A stretch of DNA of 64,000 nt from Actinernus sp. WN-2022. Lineage: Eukaryota; Cnidaria; Anthozoa; Actiniaria; Actinernidae. Location of the stretch: the NCBI GenBank assembly GCA_030867875.1, contig JAOWCC010000569.1, forward strand, positions 930,001 to 994,000. Reading direction: 5' to 3'. Shown here piece by piece: positions 32,941 through 44,856 of this stretch. The notes under the pieces are model-generated. The model was not told where the DNA came from and ran no database searches. It saw only the letters and a program-made list of their open reading frames with translations. The translations under genes and the position numbers were made by a program. Numbering within the stretch: position 1 is the stretch's first letter; every line of letters begins with the position of its first letter.

Positions 32941-33509
32941 ATACATAATTTTGGGAATAATAAGTACATAAAAGGACCGGGTATTATTCTGGAATAATAG
33001 GTTTAAAAAAGAAAAACATATATTTTGAAGAATCAAATTACAAACTAGTCAGTGGGAGAATAAATTAATCATGTTAGACATTTGAGACATCTAGATTCGC
33101 TGAAGTGACTGAACAGCTACAGGTATTTTGCTAGGAGTTCCTGGCATAACAGCTTTGAACTTATGTTAATGGCATAGACTGACATTTTATTTGTTAAAAA
33201 CATTGTTTTCTGCATTGTTTTATATTAGCAGATAAAATTAATATGTGAATAGAGCAGAAGAGTAACTAATCACATTATAATTTTGTTACTTTCTGATAAA
33301 TTATTGAGAATTAAAGTAGGGAAATATAAAAAAATGGGGGGTGGGTGGGTGCGTGGGTGCGGGGGATAAAACATTTAGTCCAAGGTTAAAGAATCCAAGT
33401 CATCCAAAAGGCATTGCGCGCTCATGTTATTGTTTACATACGGGAAACTCTTTCCCGAGCGTGACAATTCTAGTCGATCGAGCCTCTGGCTCGTTGAATA
33501 CGGGTCAAG

Positions 33510-34030
33510 AAAAACTCTTTAAAATACAATGGAGGTCAGTTATATGGAAGTAGGCGGGAAGTGCGAATGAGAGTTTGGATGAAGTTTCTCCTGGGCCAGC
33601 AGCGAATATCAGTTCGCCAGTCGCTCTTGCCCGGCCTGAGTGAGACGAGCGATCAACAGTTTATAGTTGCACATCAAGAATCTCTTGGCCGTGTGGTAAG
33701 CATAATTCATTTCGAAACTTTCAATTCAGGAGTGGTTTTTAGATCCCATTGTAGATGGTAGAAGTTCAAAAGTTAAAGTAAGTAAGGGTCTAGGATCCTA
33801 ACGACCTTTCACTAACCATGGAAAACGTGTATGTGTTTGTTTCAGGTTTGGTCGTGTAAGAATACAATTGTAGCAGAAAGAAAAGGTGCAAGAATGAAAG
33901 GATGCCCATGCAAAAATGCGTCTCTGAAATGCTAAAAAGACTGCAAATGCGTTACTAAAAAGGCAGCCTGAAAGAACAAGGAAACAGTGGAAGTTGTTAA
34001 CCGCAATCCTAGTGCGTAACTGCTCGACAT
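33510..34030 (+). other. Weak coding signal: cysteine-rich exon-like pieces
   Basis: A frame from 33567 (MRVWMKFLLGQQRISVRQSL) ends at a GT near 33700. After an AG at 33846 a frame reads GARMKGCPCKNASLKC, stop, KDCKCVTKKAA, a cysteine spacing like CXC-type tails. It may be part of the same decayed gene as the P2X7-like exons to the right. Confidence 0.3.
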
Positions 34031-34253
34031 CGAATAGAAGTTGAAAATTCTGAGATAAATAAAGGTGAGGGTTTGAATTTACTTTATATTTCAGTTTGCT
34101 TTTTAAAACTTCCAACTGTGCTCCATTACCTGATTCTTTTCTTCGATATTTCAACAATGGCAGGACATATCAAGGTGGATTAGAGAATCATATGGGTATA
34201 TTTAGCTAATTCAGCCCACTGATACCACGTAAATAAATTGATACACAGGTCTC

Positions 34254-35030
34254 CATTGAACAACTGTCAGAAGAAGACAAAGTTTGGCTGCCCTTACAGC
34301 TTTTAAGGCAAGGTCGTGGAAGCCTGGAGTTCGCCAAGAACATGCTCGAGGTTGCAGAGGGTGAAACAGAACTTAAACCAAATGGGCCATTTTATATGCA
34401 CACCCCCCCCCTATTGAGTATGTCACTTCTATACCCCTTTGGATATAATTTTGGGCATACCCCCTCTGGATGTTTTTATTCTTTTTTTTTGGTTGCTGTT
34501 TCTCCAGACCCTGTTGGATAGCCTTTCCAGCCCTTTAGGATTTTTCTCCCCCTTGCATTATGTCTTGCCCTATTGAGGAAATTGCTTTTTTACCCCCTTG
34601 GATACCCTCTCACCCCTTCTGGATATCCAAGTTGCTCAATAGGGGGGTGGGGGGTGTGCATATCAAATGGAATGGCCCAATAGTGGTCCAGAACATCCTG
34701 GTTGGTGCATTGCGGTGTGTGTAGAGGCATGCCACTGGAGATAGAAAATGTTTGCTGTAAAAAATTAACATACGTCACGTCATACACATTATTCAACATT
34801 TGCCTGGATCAAGAGGTCCTTACATTAGCTATATATACGAGCTAGGTGTGACATCAGAGCAGATGACCCGGACAACTCCAGAAAGTCTTTCAGAAAGGCA
34901 TGCTACAGACAGTACTGGCTTTGGAAATATTGAAAACCGAAGGGTACTTCCATCATGTGTTGTGCTGATGATCATACAATGCTATCCAGCACCAAATGGA
35001 GTGCACATGGGATACAGACAAGCTTGAACA
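34254..35030 (+). pseudogene. P2X7-like intracellular domain, decayed
   Basis: Animal P2X7 receptors carry a cysteine-rich cytosolic domain that is also found alone in multicopy cnidarian genes. Here the lead-in reads QLSEEDKVWLPLQLLRQGRG. After removal of the inserted MITE the frame continues PNSGPEHPGWC, then in a shifted frame CGVCRGMPLEIENVCCKK and LDQEVLTLA. The next part has DNSRKSFRKACYRQYWLW and, shifted again, RRVLPSCVVLMI and PAPNGVHMGYRQA, ending at 35027. Two or more frame changes and the insertion make it non-functional. It is not a channel gene: no transmembrane part is seen. Confidence 0.6.
34384..34678. mobile_element. MITE inserted in the P2X7-like exon
   Basis: The ends GGGCCATTTTATATGCACAC and, in complement, GGGCCATTCCATTTGATATG are inverted copies, followed inward by C runs. 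AAT flanks both sides (34381-34383, 34679-34681). Taking out the element and one AAT leaves the host frame open (ELKPN joined to SGPEHPGW). The interior repeats CCCCTTTGGATA-like blocks. A 3-bp duplication suits a Harbinger-type element. Confidence 0.75.
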
Positions 35031-35755
35031 TCAATATTTTGTTTAATCCGATTTCCTACCAGATGCTTGGTGCATTTATCAGTGGCTTCCTCCAAGGTAG
35101 ACCCACAGTTCAATCAGGGGGGGGGGGGGGGGGGGGGTTGCAAAAAGCATGGAATAAACCTCATGATTTCCCCCATGGTTGGAGGAATATCACACATCAA
35201 AGAAAATCCTGGTCATGAGATTACAATCTTATGAATTTTCCCTCTCCTATCTTGAAGCTTCAAACAAAGTCAAGCATTTTCCCTTATACCCAGGAGCAAA
35301 ACTTACAATCAAACCCCCTATATTCCCAAACATACCCCCCTGGTCAGCCCAGTGTCTACCCCTGGGAGAAGCAGCTGATAAGTGCATTATTCGTATTTAT
35401 ATTGCATACAGGATACATTCACAAAGTATTTTTCATTTTCAGTCATCTGGCTATATGAATATTGCTGACAGGTCAAATAACATTTATTATAGAGGAAGGC
35501 ACCCTTTTGCCCCAAATATTTCGTGTAAATGGCAAGTCTCCAAAATGTGGCATAATTAAGGCCAACCCAGGGCTGAATCCTGCCTGCCATCTTGTTCTCT
35601 TCCTTTCTGTTAATGAGAAACAGAGACTTGTATGTTCAATTATGGTCGATAGGGTAGGTTAAAATGTCTTAAATGATGGAATTGTTTTTGCAAAACAGGC
35701 AGCTACTTTTCACCTGACAGCCAGTGTAATTCAGCCTGGGAACAAGGTTTGCCAA
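35031..35755. other. No gene seen; poly-G run
   Basis: A G run of about 20 lies at 35118-35138. Overlapping open frames in 35179-35662 show no family features and are read in several phases, so I take them as chance. Confidence 0.35.
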
Positions 35756-35757
35756 TT

Positions 35758-35895
35758 TTTGCTTTGATGAAGGGCTAGCGCTCGAAACATCAGCTGCTAC
35801 TCGCTTTCCATGGTGGTTAGTATACCTCAATCAACTTTAGTTGATTATATACCAGTGTTTATCTTACTGACGCAGACCAACACTAGTTTTTTTTC
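35758..35895 (+). repeat. Dispersed repeat, GAAGGGCTAGCGCTCGAAAC type, copy A
   Basis: The sequence GATGAAGGGCTAGCGCTCGAAACATCAGC is followed by GGTGGTTAGTATACCTCAATCAACTTTAGTTGATTATA. It matches the complement of 37700-37835. I associate this sequence with ends of Penelope-like elements, but that is from memory and no coding part is present. Confidence 0.5.
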
Positions 35896-36225
35896 AGGAA
35901 CTAGTTACCTATCGTGTTTACCAATTTGCACTGGTTCAAATCGACTGTGCTATTGAGCTCATCTTTCACTATATGTTTAAGTTGCAGGATATTATTCACC
36001 TTTTCCATCAGGAGGTAGTCATGATAACACAATGTCAACAAACTTCTGTCCAAATTTGTACCTGATTTTACTTAAATCTGTGAATCAAAGTCAGAGCAGT
36101 GAACAATAATATTACAAATTAATAGACCACAATTCCATTCTCTTGTTAAATTTTGTCCACTTGATACAGTCTAATAGAGTTTGTTTCACAGATTAAGTAA
36201 ATTCACAACATTGAACTAGAAACAA

Positions 36226-39200
36226 CTATTTCAGCTTTTTGAATCTGGATAGTTTGGCTTTCACCAATTCTTCAGTTGCAGGGGATTCCTTCATAGCAAT
36301 GGTTGGTGCTAGGTTTTTCGGATGTGAAGAAGAGACATCAATGTGTCTAGCAATGTAATCTTTATCTTCGGCACGTCTATACAGGATGTCAGGTACTAAT
36401 GCTGACCAGTGGCCATAGTTCTTCTCTTCTTTGACTGCTTCTACCCTCCAATTTTTGGAGCGTTTGGAATACAACTTCTTGTACTTCCCTTCCAATTCCC
36501 TTCGGAAAAGGTGGAAGTTATGGTCCAGAGCTGCTAACAAGACCCTTCCTGTGAATACGTCATACCTATTTTTTTCAAGAATAAAGTAAAATTATCTTGC
36601 AAAAAGATATATACATATCTTACTGGAGTTAAATACCTTTTACAAAATTCAACTGCAGCCTACTAAATTTTACTATTATCAAAGGAGTTTAATTTCCTTA
36701 TAAAAATTATTGTACAAAATATTAATGTAGTTGTCCAAATATCATTGGTAGGCACCTATACAGCTTTATATTACAGCTAAATCAACTCTCTTGAATACAA
36801 GAGGCAGTGAATGGCAACCTATATCGTATACCATTCATGTCAACAGTTGCTTAATTCCACCTGCTCCTACTTTGATAAATATTACATGTACTTTTGATGA
36901 CCCATTTCATAGCAATATATAGAACAAAATGTCGACTTACGAGAATGCAATTCTCTTTGGTGCATATTTCAACAGCATAGAGTTGAAGTTTTCGAGGTTA
37001 CTTGTGTGCCTAAAATAAAGAAGAATTTCTATTTTGTGATATTCCTTTTTTTATACACCGAGTGATTATAACAGGTCAGCATCATTCCTCAGATATTCTC
37101 AACATAAAACTGAGTTAATAAATAATGAAATGGAAGAGTGTGGGTCAAGTATCCAACCAGTCTGTTTTTACTATCATTCTGTCACCCACAAATTAAATTT
37201 GTACATGAAGTTAGAGCCCATGAAACCTACATGTACACTGCACAGAGCTGTGCAGTGTACATTATGTCCCTCATTTCTCTGCTTTTAAATGTTAGTACTT
37301 ACAGTTGCTATATAAATTGATAAGTGCATACATTCCCACACACCCCTTCCACCCACCCCCAGGCTGGGACTAGGTGGGGATATGTGGGGCAATTGATAGT
37401 AATTAACCTTTTTTTTTGCTGTACTTTCAATGTTCGTGGGAGAGGATGGGGATTTGACTAGGGCCCAGTTCACCTCTTATTCATTCCATGTTGGTGCCAT
37501 GGTGGCAAATGTCAGTTTAAGATTTTAGCCAGTTTTTTTTTCCATACCAAAAAAGTCACATACCATTGGGAAATACAGGAACTGGACCATCAAAGTTCTG
37601 TTTGTGAAAGAAACCAGACGAGGTATATTTACTGTAAAGTGCAGTGACAATCCAGGATGCAAAATAGAGTGGTTCCGGCCACTTTCAGTGTGTTTGACTT
37701 ACAGGACTTAACAAAATTTATGTAAACCCAGTAAACTGAAAACACTGTATAATCAACTAAAGGTCAATTAAGGTGTGCTAACCACCATGATAAACCAGTA
37801 GCATCTGAAGTTTTGAGCATTAGCCCTTTGTCAGAGCAAAAAGAGCTTAGCATACATGTACCAAATAACCTTTAGTTGGATTGTACCAGTGTTTAACCTC
37901 CCTGCCGACAATCCAATCTAACCTAAAAAGCACATAGAACTTGAGACTCTTGAGCCACTGAGGGTCAAATACAATTTTCCTTAACTCCTTTGCAGGTTTT
38001 GAGGCCTTAGCCATCACTTGTGTTTCACTGTCTAAGTGTGACAATGGCCCATGTTGGCATTCTCCATCGTCCCATTCATGTTCGCCACAGGCATGATGGA
38101 TGACTCCAATCCACATATCCTAGTTTTTAAAAAAAATATTACAATTACCGGTACCGGTACTACATGTACATGTATACTATATGTTACCCTGTTAGCAGAG
38201 GTTCCTAATCTTTACACAACTTTTTACACCATTAAACAAAAAACGGGAAACTAGTGTAACAGAGATTTTATACCTTGAGTTTGTCTGCATCACCACCACA
38301 GGCTTCGGAACAGTGCCAGAAATGATTCCTCACCGGCTGGATCCAATCCAAAAGAGCTTCGCAACCTTTGATCTTTGCTGCCTGGATAAAAGCACAAACA
38401 ATTTGAACACATGTATATACCATGTTTCCTCGAGTATAAGCCGCATCTTTTTTGAGTTTTCATAAAAAAAATTGCGTCAAAGTTTGGAGTGCAGCTTGTA
38501 CCAAAATTATTCAATTTTTTTTGCAATGATTACAAACAAAGCCAGATAAACAATTTAGTAATGACAACATTATCAACAGAGCACAAATGTCAGCAAGTTG
38601 TTCTACTCCAGCTCATCTCCTTTGTTTTCCAAATAATAACTAGCAGTCAATTAGCTTGTTATCTTCTCTGCTAAGGCCTTTTATGATTCCTAGTATTGGA
38701 AAAACCCATAACTGGCCTTAGAAGCCCTCGAATTTTCAAAATAAAATCTAGTCTCATTCCACAGTCAAGTGTATGATGGAGCATGGTTACAGAAGAAACG
38801 CTTGCCCCAGACCTCCCTCCTTGCAAGAGGGGGGACCATGGAGAGTGACTTGACAATGGTATGCTTTTTTCCCCATTGTTGTTGTCAGTAAGTGGATAAC
38901 AAATATTATGCTAATACTCACAGCAGTCATTTTGGCAGTGAGCTTGATGGATTTGTGCCACATGTCCAGCGAATGGAAGAAATGCTCCAAAACTTTACAA
39001 TTCTTTTCTGAAAGAGAAAAACACATGTTTCAACAACCAAGTCGGGAAGTAATAATGTCAGGAAAAGGTTTCAATAACTGAAATCTTCAATTAATTTATC
39101 AATACAGGAAAGGATGGAGGGTACATGTAGGTACCATTTTGCAATGCAAGTACAAGCAACAGATAAGCAATGCACAACTAAGGAGGGAACCATGGTAACC

Positions 39201-42200
39201 CCCCGGCACCTGTCACACTGGTTTCACAGTGGAAAAAGATACAGTACTTACCTAGGTCTTAGACCTGCCATAGTAGGGACAGGTGGGTGGGGCAATCCGG
39301 CAAGCAAATGCGAAGCAAGCAAGCTAGAACTGTGCACAAGGGCAAACTCGTCACATTTGACGACGTTGTTGCGTATGCGTTAAATGAGCATTGTCCAATA
39401 GCTATTTGCAAAGCAATCCCAAAATAACTTACCATGGGAGCAAATTCGTCAGACAAGACAACCCCATTAAGCATGCAGTTATGAGAACAATATGCTGGCC
39501 AATCTCCCAGTTAACTATTAAATCTCATTAATGCACATGAGATGGCTGAAGATCAGAATGAAACTATAATATTGCTTTCATTTGCATCTATCAGTAGGCA
39601 TGTATGAAGGAGACTACTTGGGGAATGACTACATTTTTTTTTCCTGAAATAAACATAAAAAAATTAAAACTCCTACACTAACCTCCACATAATATTAAGA
39701 GTTCTGGCTAGGGCTGCAGGTGCAACAGTTTCAGAAATTACCCATTATCACAAAATGTTGGTCTCTAAGGTGCACTTTTATCACAATCAAGGCACTTACG
39801 AACAAAAAGTTGCTTAGAAATTGACAAAATGAAATGTGGGTCATTTGATACATTGAACAAAATTGCTAGCCAGAAGCCTGACATTTCTTGACCATTCCCT
39901 AGTTTTACTATACTTACCTTTCAATTCCCGAACCATTTTCATTATGACCCTGGAGGCATCTGTTACCAGCTCATGTAGATTCAGGATTCCAACAATCCTC
40001 TCCAGAATTCTTTTACATCCCACTTTTTCCATCAATGTGGATGTGCCACCAGCCTCCCGTTTGTCTATCACTTCCAGATCAACTATTACATTGAGGTAAT
40101 GGTCCATCATTGTGTACAAGCAGTACTTTGCACTGAAGCCAGGAGAGTCCATACGGCCATCACCACAAAGCACAAGCACTTCTTTCTCAAAAATCTTCCA
40201 AATTCTCTCCTTCATCTGACACCACAATGCTTTAATACTTGGAACCACATAAAGGGTCTGAATTCGAGTAAAACTAGACTGTGAAACAAAGTTCAAGTTC
40301 ATACATTTTGAAAACAACTTAATCTTCTCAAAGTTGTTTCCAGACACCAGCACAGCTGCAGCAAGCAATGTTGAAGACACAAATAAATTCTGACCTCTCT
40401 TCTCTGCCAGAATGGTCGATGAATGCCACACCCCAGAATGGCCATTCTCACAACTGTATGATATGGATAGCACACCACCTTCCAGCTTTCTGTCTATTAC
40501 TTTTCTTGTCAGTGTGCAACCTTCTTGTTGGCATACACCTTCAATCAAACTAACCACCTTTTCCACTTCAACCACTACTCTTTCTGCTTCAAACATCTCC
40601 ATATAACTATCCAGTGATGAGCTACATTTCTTGATTTCTTCAAATTCTTTTTGGAACTTAAACTTTAAAGTTTTGCAGTGCTCCTCAAAGGTTATTGGTC
40701 CAATAGTGACTTCTGTGTCATGTTGATCAACAATTTCGGTGAGGTCAATTTCATCATCGTCTTTTTCATACTCATCCAGATCCAAGGCTGTCAGGGTGGC
40801 ACTGTCTGATGTTGATCTGCTAATGTACATTTTGTATGATCAGGCATGTTTGTACATGTAGATTAGCAATGTGACATACACAACATTAGATAGGGTGTAC
40901 CTACGACGACTCAAAATAACTGTACCTTTCAGAATAAAGAAGTTATAACACCATAATAACATTGATTAGCGGTATGTTGAATATGTTTATTTAATTGGCT
41001 TGAATTTAAAGTGATTTTAATCAAAACTAATTCGAATGGGGTTAGACCATTTGCACATGTAGTATTATGGACTTTGAAAAATGTGACAAGTTATATCAAT
41101 AAAAATATATACATGTATAACAATAACAAAAGTTAACTCAAGTACACTGTAGTTACTAGTTGGGCACACAAAGAAGCACTAATGAAATACATGTAGTATG
41201 TACATCTCGAAGACATTAGCTTGTCAAAGCTACTCTTAAATTAGAGATTAAATAAAGTTTATGTATGCGTGGATGTATATATGTACAGCGTTTGACAATT
41301 TGTCAGTTCCTGGGGAGTAGGTACTTAAGTTGTCAAAGAGACTGAGAAATTCAAAACAAATGCTTCACATTAACTGACATGGGGAAGCTTGGAATTTATA
41401 GGTATATGGCTTCTGAAAGGTTACACATACAATATACAGGACTATGGTTTACTAAGTTTACTTTCAGTTTGTTTTTATGACTGCTCTTTACCATGTCACT
41501 ACCAATATTGCGTTATACTAAATCATTTGCCTGGTTGTAACCTAAAGCACACACATGTACACACAGTATGAATAAAAGGCAAAAAAAGGTAAAGTTATAT
41601 TCATTTACAATGTATATAGTGCAAATTATATATGAATATGTTCAAATGCACTTCACAAGGTAATATGTTTGTAATACAGACTGCTATCATGTTGCAATGT
41701 GCTGCCATGCAGTTTACAATCATGAGTGATTATTAGTATATCTGCAAAATACTAGGCTGTTGTATTGGGAAACAACCCCCTACTCTTTCTCGAAATATAA
41801 CATCCCACTTGAATAGATTAGAAGAGAAAGGAGACAAGGCCACCAGGTTATACAAGTATGTCCCTGCCCAAGGATGCAGCTGGGATGCGAACCCCTAACC
41901 TCCCACACTCTAGGCCGTGCTCTGCCATCTGAGCTACATGTAAACAACGAGGTGGTTACAACATAATGTCTGAAATGGCACCAAATGCATGAATTTCATC
42001 ATTACCTAAAAGGATGTTCATCACTTATCTCTGGGTCATTTTCATCTTCACTTCTCATTTCTGTATCAATAGTATCAGTGGAATCACCATCTGATAGACT
42101 TCCACTGTAAGAGGACATGTAGTCCATCAACACTACTTCTTGGACACTTTCTTCATCATCAGAACTATACATGTACAAATTACAATTTCAATCAACAAAC

Positions 42201-44142
42201 TTCATTGTTTCTTGTTTAGGCTTGCTTGCCACTGATTTCAAATGTATCTAATTATTTCAATATGTTAGTATTATGTATATATATATATATATATTGTGGC
42301 AAACAAACAACAGAGAGACAGAAGCCACATTGGATGGTAGGAACAATAGAATTTCATTCCATTCAGTTTTCACTTTTACATTTTAACAAATTGGCTTAAC
42401 TGCTGAATACCCTGCCACTTCAGGAACATATGGTTAGGGTTTGTTAAAATGGTTGGCTAACCTTTGTATGAAAACAATGGAAAATGAATTATTAATATAC
42501 ACATTCCTGAAGTGACAGGGTGTATATTATGCAGTTACATGTACTCCCAACACGTTTTATTGCTTCTGCCATCCAACATGGCCTCAGTCATGTGATGGTG
42601 CAAATCCTCTATAAACTACTATACATTTTCAACCATAAAGACAATTAGAGTACAAGCCGCAAATAAATATTAATCCAGTATTCTTTCTAAATAAAAGCAA
42701 CTGCAAAGGTATTTACATCACAATTGCATCACAAGCTTGTCTCCTAGAAGCTGTCACATAAAAGTTCAATTGTTGTAATGGTCAGGAAACAGAACTGTCA
42801 TTTTCAATTTCTCTTTTAGATCATTTTATGTTTTATTATAGAAATGTAAAATAAACAATTCCTTCAGAATAAAAAAAAGATTTCATAGAATTGCATGAGA
42901 CGAAACCATCAAGACAAAATGGAGCACTTCAACTGTAGTTGAAATATTTACATGTATTGCTACAGTTGTATATTATTACTTTTCTTGGTTTTGATCCCCT
43001 TCAAAAGGGTTTCCGACCAAGCTAGCAAATGCAGGGTTGACATCTTGAAGGCTTTGCATCATGGTCTTCAGGCCAACATCAAGCTGTGATTTGATAGTGG
43101 TCTCTCCTGTGACATCCACTCTAGCAGATATAATACGAAACTTGTTAGAGATACACGTAAGATGAAGTAAATATAACAGAATAGATCAATCATTTCAATC
43201 ATTTTTTTACTCCATTACATGTAGTATTTTACAAGCAGTAGAAAGAAAAGAAAAAAGTGAACATTTGATTTGATCTAGACGTTTACATACAATGAGATAG
43301 GTATGCTGTAGAAGAAAATATAATTATTTACACAAATTGATAAGGGTCATCCTAATAGCAGATAGATAGGATAGAATCCAGAGGATAACCCTAGCATAGA
43401 TCATTGCATCATGCATGCGAATAAAAAGAGAGATGGCATAATATAGTATATAATAAAATTTAAACTATACTAACATCACTTCTGAATCCTCCCTATGTAA
43501 AACTGTCACTGGAGAAATATCAAGTTGGAGACCTCTTAGACTTGGCAGTCTTGCATCAATCGGCTTCGATGGTGTGGACTGAAAGAGTTGCCGTTTTCCT
43601 AAATAGAAACCATTTAAAGTTTAGTAAGAAAGCCAAGCCCAAGGTATTAAAGCTATGTAACTACAATTTATCACACCTCAACCGCGAATTTTAGCTGAGC
43701 AGTATTTGAAGGAACCATTTGAAATTGAAGTCGTAAGAGTGTTTCAGACTCAGTTGAGTTCAGTAAATCTATCGTTCTTTCGTTGTGACATTCTGTAACA
43801 TAAAGCTCTCCTTGAATTTGGAAAAAGATAACGATAGTTGGGGTGTTATAAAATCAAAAGAAACGTTACTACAACTATTAGCAATGGAATTCAACACTTA
43901 CTTGATGTAGGCTGTTGCTCAACGGTTCCTTGTTGAAAGTGAAAACTTTCACATCTTTCGCGTAACTCAGCGATGCTCTGGTGAAGTAAAACTTCTGCGA
44001 ATTCGCTATTTGTAAGGCCTTTTATATTAAGACTTTCCTTCCTCTGGTTCCAAAGGACATATGTGGAATTTCTCATAACGATTCTCTTCGAAGCCTCCTT
44101 GCACTTTTTAGGCCGACCTCGAATAGGCATCTCAGCCGCCAT
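36226..44142 (-). CDS. Intact ten-exon gene, transposase-like RNase H-fold protein (787 residues)
   Basis: Exons on the minus strand: 44142-43902, 43598-43475, 43120-42980, 42164-42006, 40816-39918, 39007-38922, 38381-38274, 38119-37923, 37009-36941 and 36565-36226. All have GT-AG ends, all phases fit, and there is no in-frame stop; the coding sum is 2364 nt. The N-terminus has an AT-hook-like RGRPKK, followed by an acidic middle (DDEESVQEV, DEYEKDDDEIDL). Cys317, Cys322, Cys344 and His348 could form a zinc site. The core carries GDGRMDSPGFSAKYC (about 440), VTDASRVIMKMV (about 508), SLDMWHKSIKL, WIQPVRNHFWHC, HHACGEHEW and AALDHNFHLF. This spacing of acidic residues resembles DDE-type transposases, and similar proteins are multicopy in cnidarians and fish. 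Whether it is a live element gene or domesticated is unknown. The exon 2 donor (GTTAGT) is the least certain junction. Confidence 0.75.
37231..37262. repeat. Perfect 32-bp palindrome in intron 8
   Basis: ATGTACACTGCACAG and CTGTGCAGTGTACAT are exact complements around a 2-base centre. Confidence 0.8.
37695..37840 (-). repeat. Dispersed repeat, GAAGGGCTAGCGCTCGAAAC type, copy B
   Basis: In complement it reads GCTCTGACAAAGGGCTAATG, then GGTGGTTAGCACACCTTAATTGACC and TTTAGTTGATTATACAGTGTTTT. This parallels 35758-35895 in the opposite orientation. It lies in intron 8 of the ten-exon gene, just after exon 8. Confidence 0.5.
42274..42294. repeat. TA microsatellite
   Basis: About ten TA units at 42274-42294, in intron 3 of the ten-exon gene. 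Confidence 0.85.
42397..42537. repeat. MITE of the GAATACCCTG family
   Basis: TAACTGCTGAATACCCTGCC..CTTCAGGAA pairs with TTCCTGAAG..CAGGGTGTATATTATGCAGTTA. The element at 53460-53680 has closely similar ends (GAATACCCTGTCACTTC). Length 141 bp, non-coding, in intron 3 of the ten-exon gene. Confidence 0.7.
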
Positions 44143-44528
44143 CCCACGTACGTACTTGGGACGGCAACTTGGGTCGTTATAATAGTTGAAAAGATAGCTC
44201 AGCTTGATTCACACTTAAAAATAATAACATAAACACGAAGACTGATAATTCCAAACAACAACTTGACGATACAATGGACTTTAACGTTAACACTTAGGGC
44301 GATGGAAACAGATGCTCCTCTTTATAGGCTAAACTCTCTACTTGTCCGCCATTTATCCTGGCATACAAAATGGCGATTCGCACTAGTGAGCGCGCAATGC
44401 CTTTTGGATGACTTGGATTCTTTAAGAACAACCCAACTTACGTATTAAAACGAGAAAATGCTATATAGTCAGGTCGATATACCACCTGACCCACAACAAA
44501 TTGCAACAAAAGGTTTCTCAGTGGTTTT
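44143..44528. other. Upstream region of the ten-exon gene
   Basis: No open frame of note. The promoter of the minus-strand gene should lie here. The segment 44335-44375 has two CCGCCAT/ATGGCG-type motifs in opposite orientation, of unknown meaning. Confidence 0.3.
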
Positions 44529-44707
44529 CATTCCTACTGGATATACTGATCAACACAAAAAAGTCATTTTCAAGATGGCCGCAACCGGGCTTTGAAATAA
44601 CTAAAACAGCTATAACTTCAATAATTGTGATAGAAACATAATTGTTGGTTCTGGTCCATGGTTTTAATGGATCAGCAATCCACTGGTGTCAATAAAATTC
44701 AGATCTG
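44529..44707 (+). repeat. Long-range inverted repeat, left copy
   Basis: CATTCCTACTGGATATACTG through CAATCCACTGGTGTCAAT to CAGATCTG. The complement of 63114-63318 matches it with small gaps. Orientation places the CATTCC end outward on both sides. Confidence 0.75.
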
Positions 44708-44856
44708 CTCAGTATTCAACACAAAAGCCAAGATGGTGGCAAAAATTCAAGAGCGAAAAATCAATACATTTTCCATCTGAACCAAAATGACTGAAAACCT
44801 GGTGCCACGAAACAGTTATTTGTGAACATTACATAATGACAGTTTAACTTACAATG

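Noticed and set aside
34254..35030. A full P2X7 receptor channel
   Set aside because: Only the cysteine-rich intracellular-type domain is seen; there are no transmembrane segments or extracellular part.
42981..43120. A small three-exon gene ending at the TAA just after 42980
   Set aside because: A GT donor before that stop joins in phase to the acidic exon at 42164, giving the longer gene with all later exons in frame.
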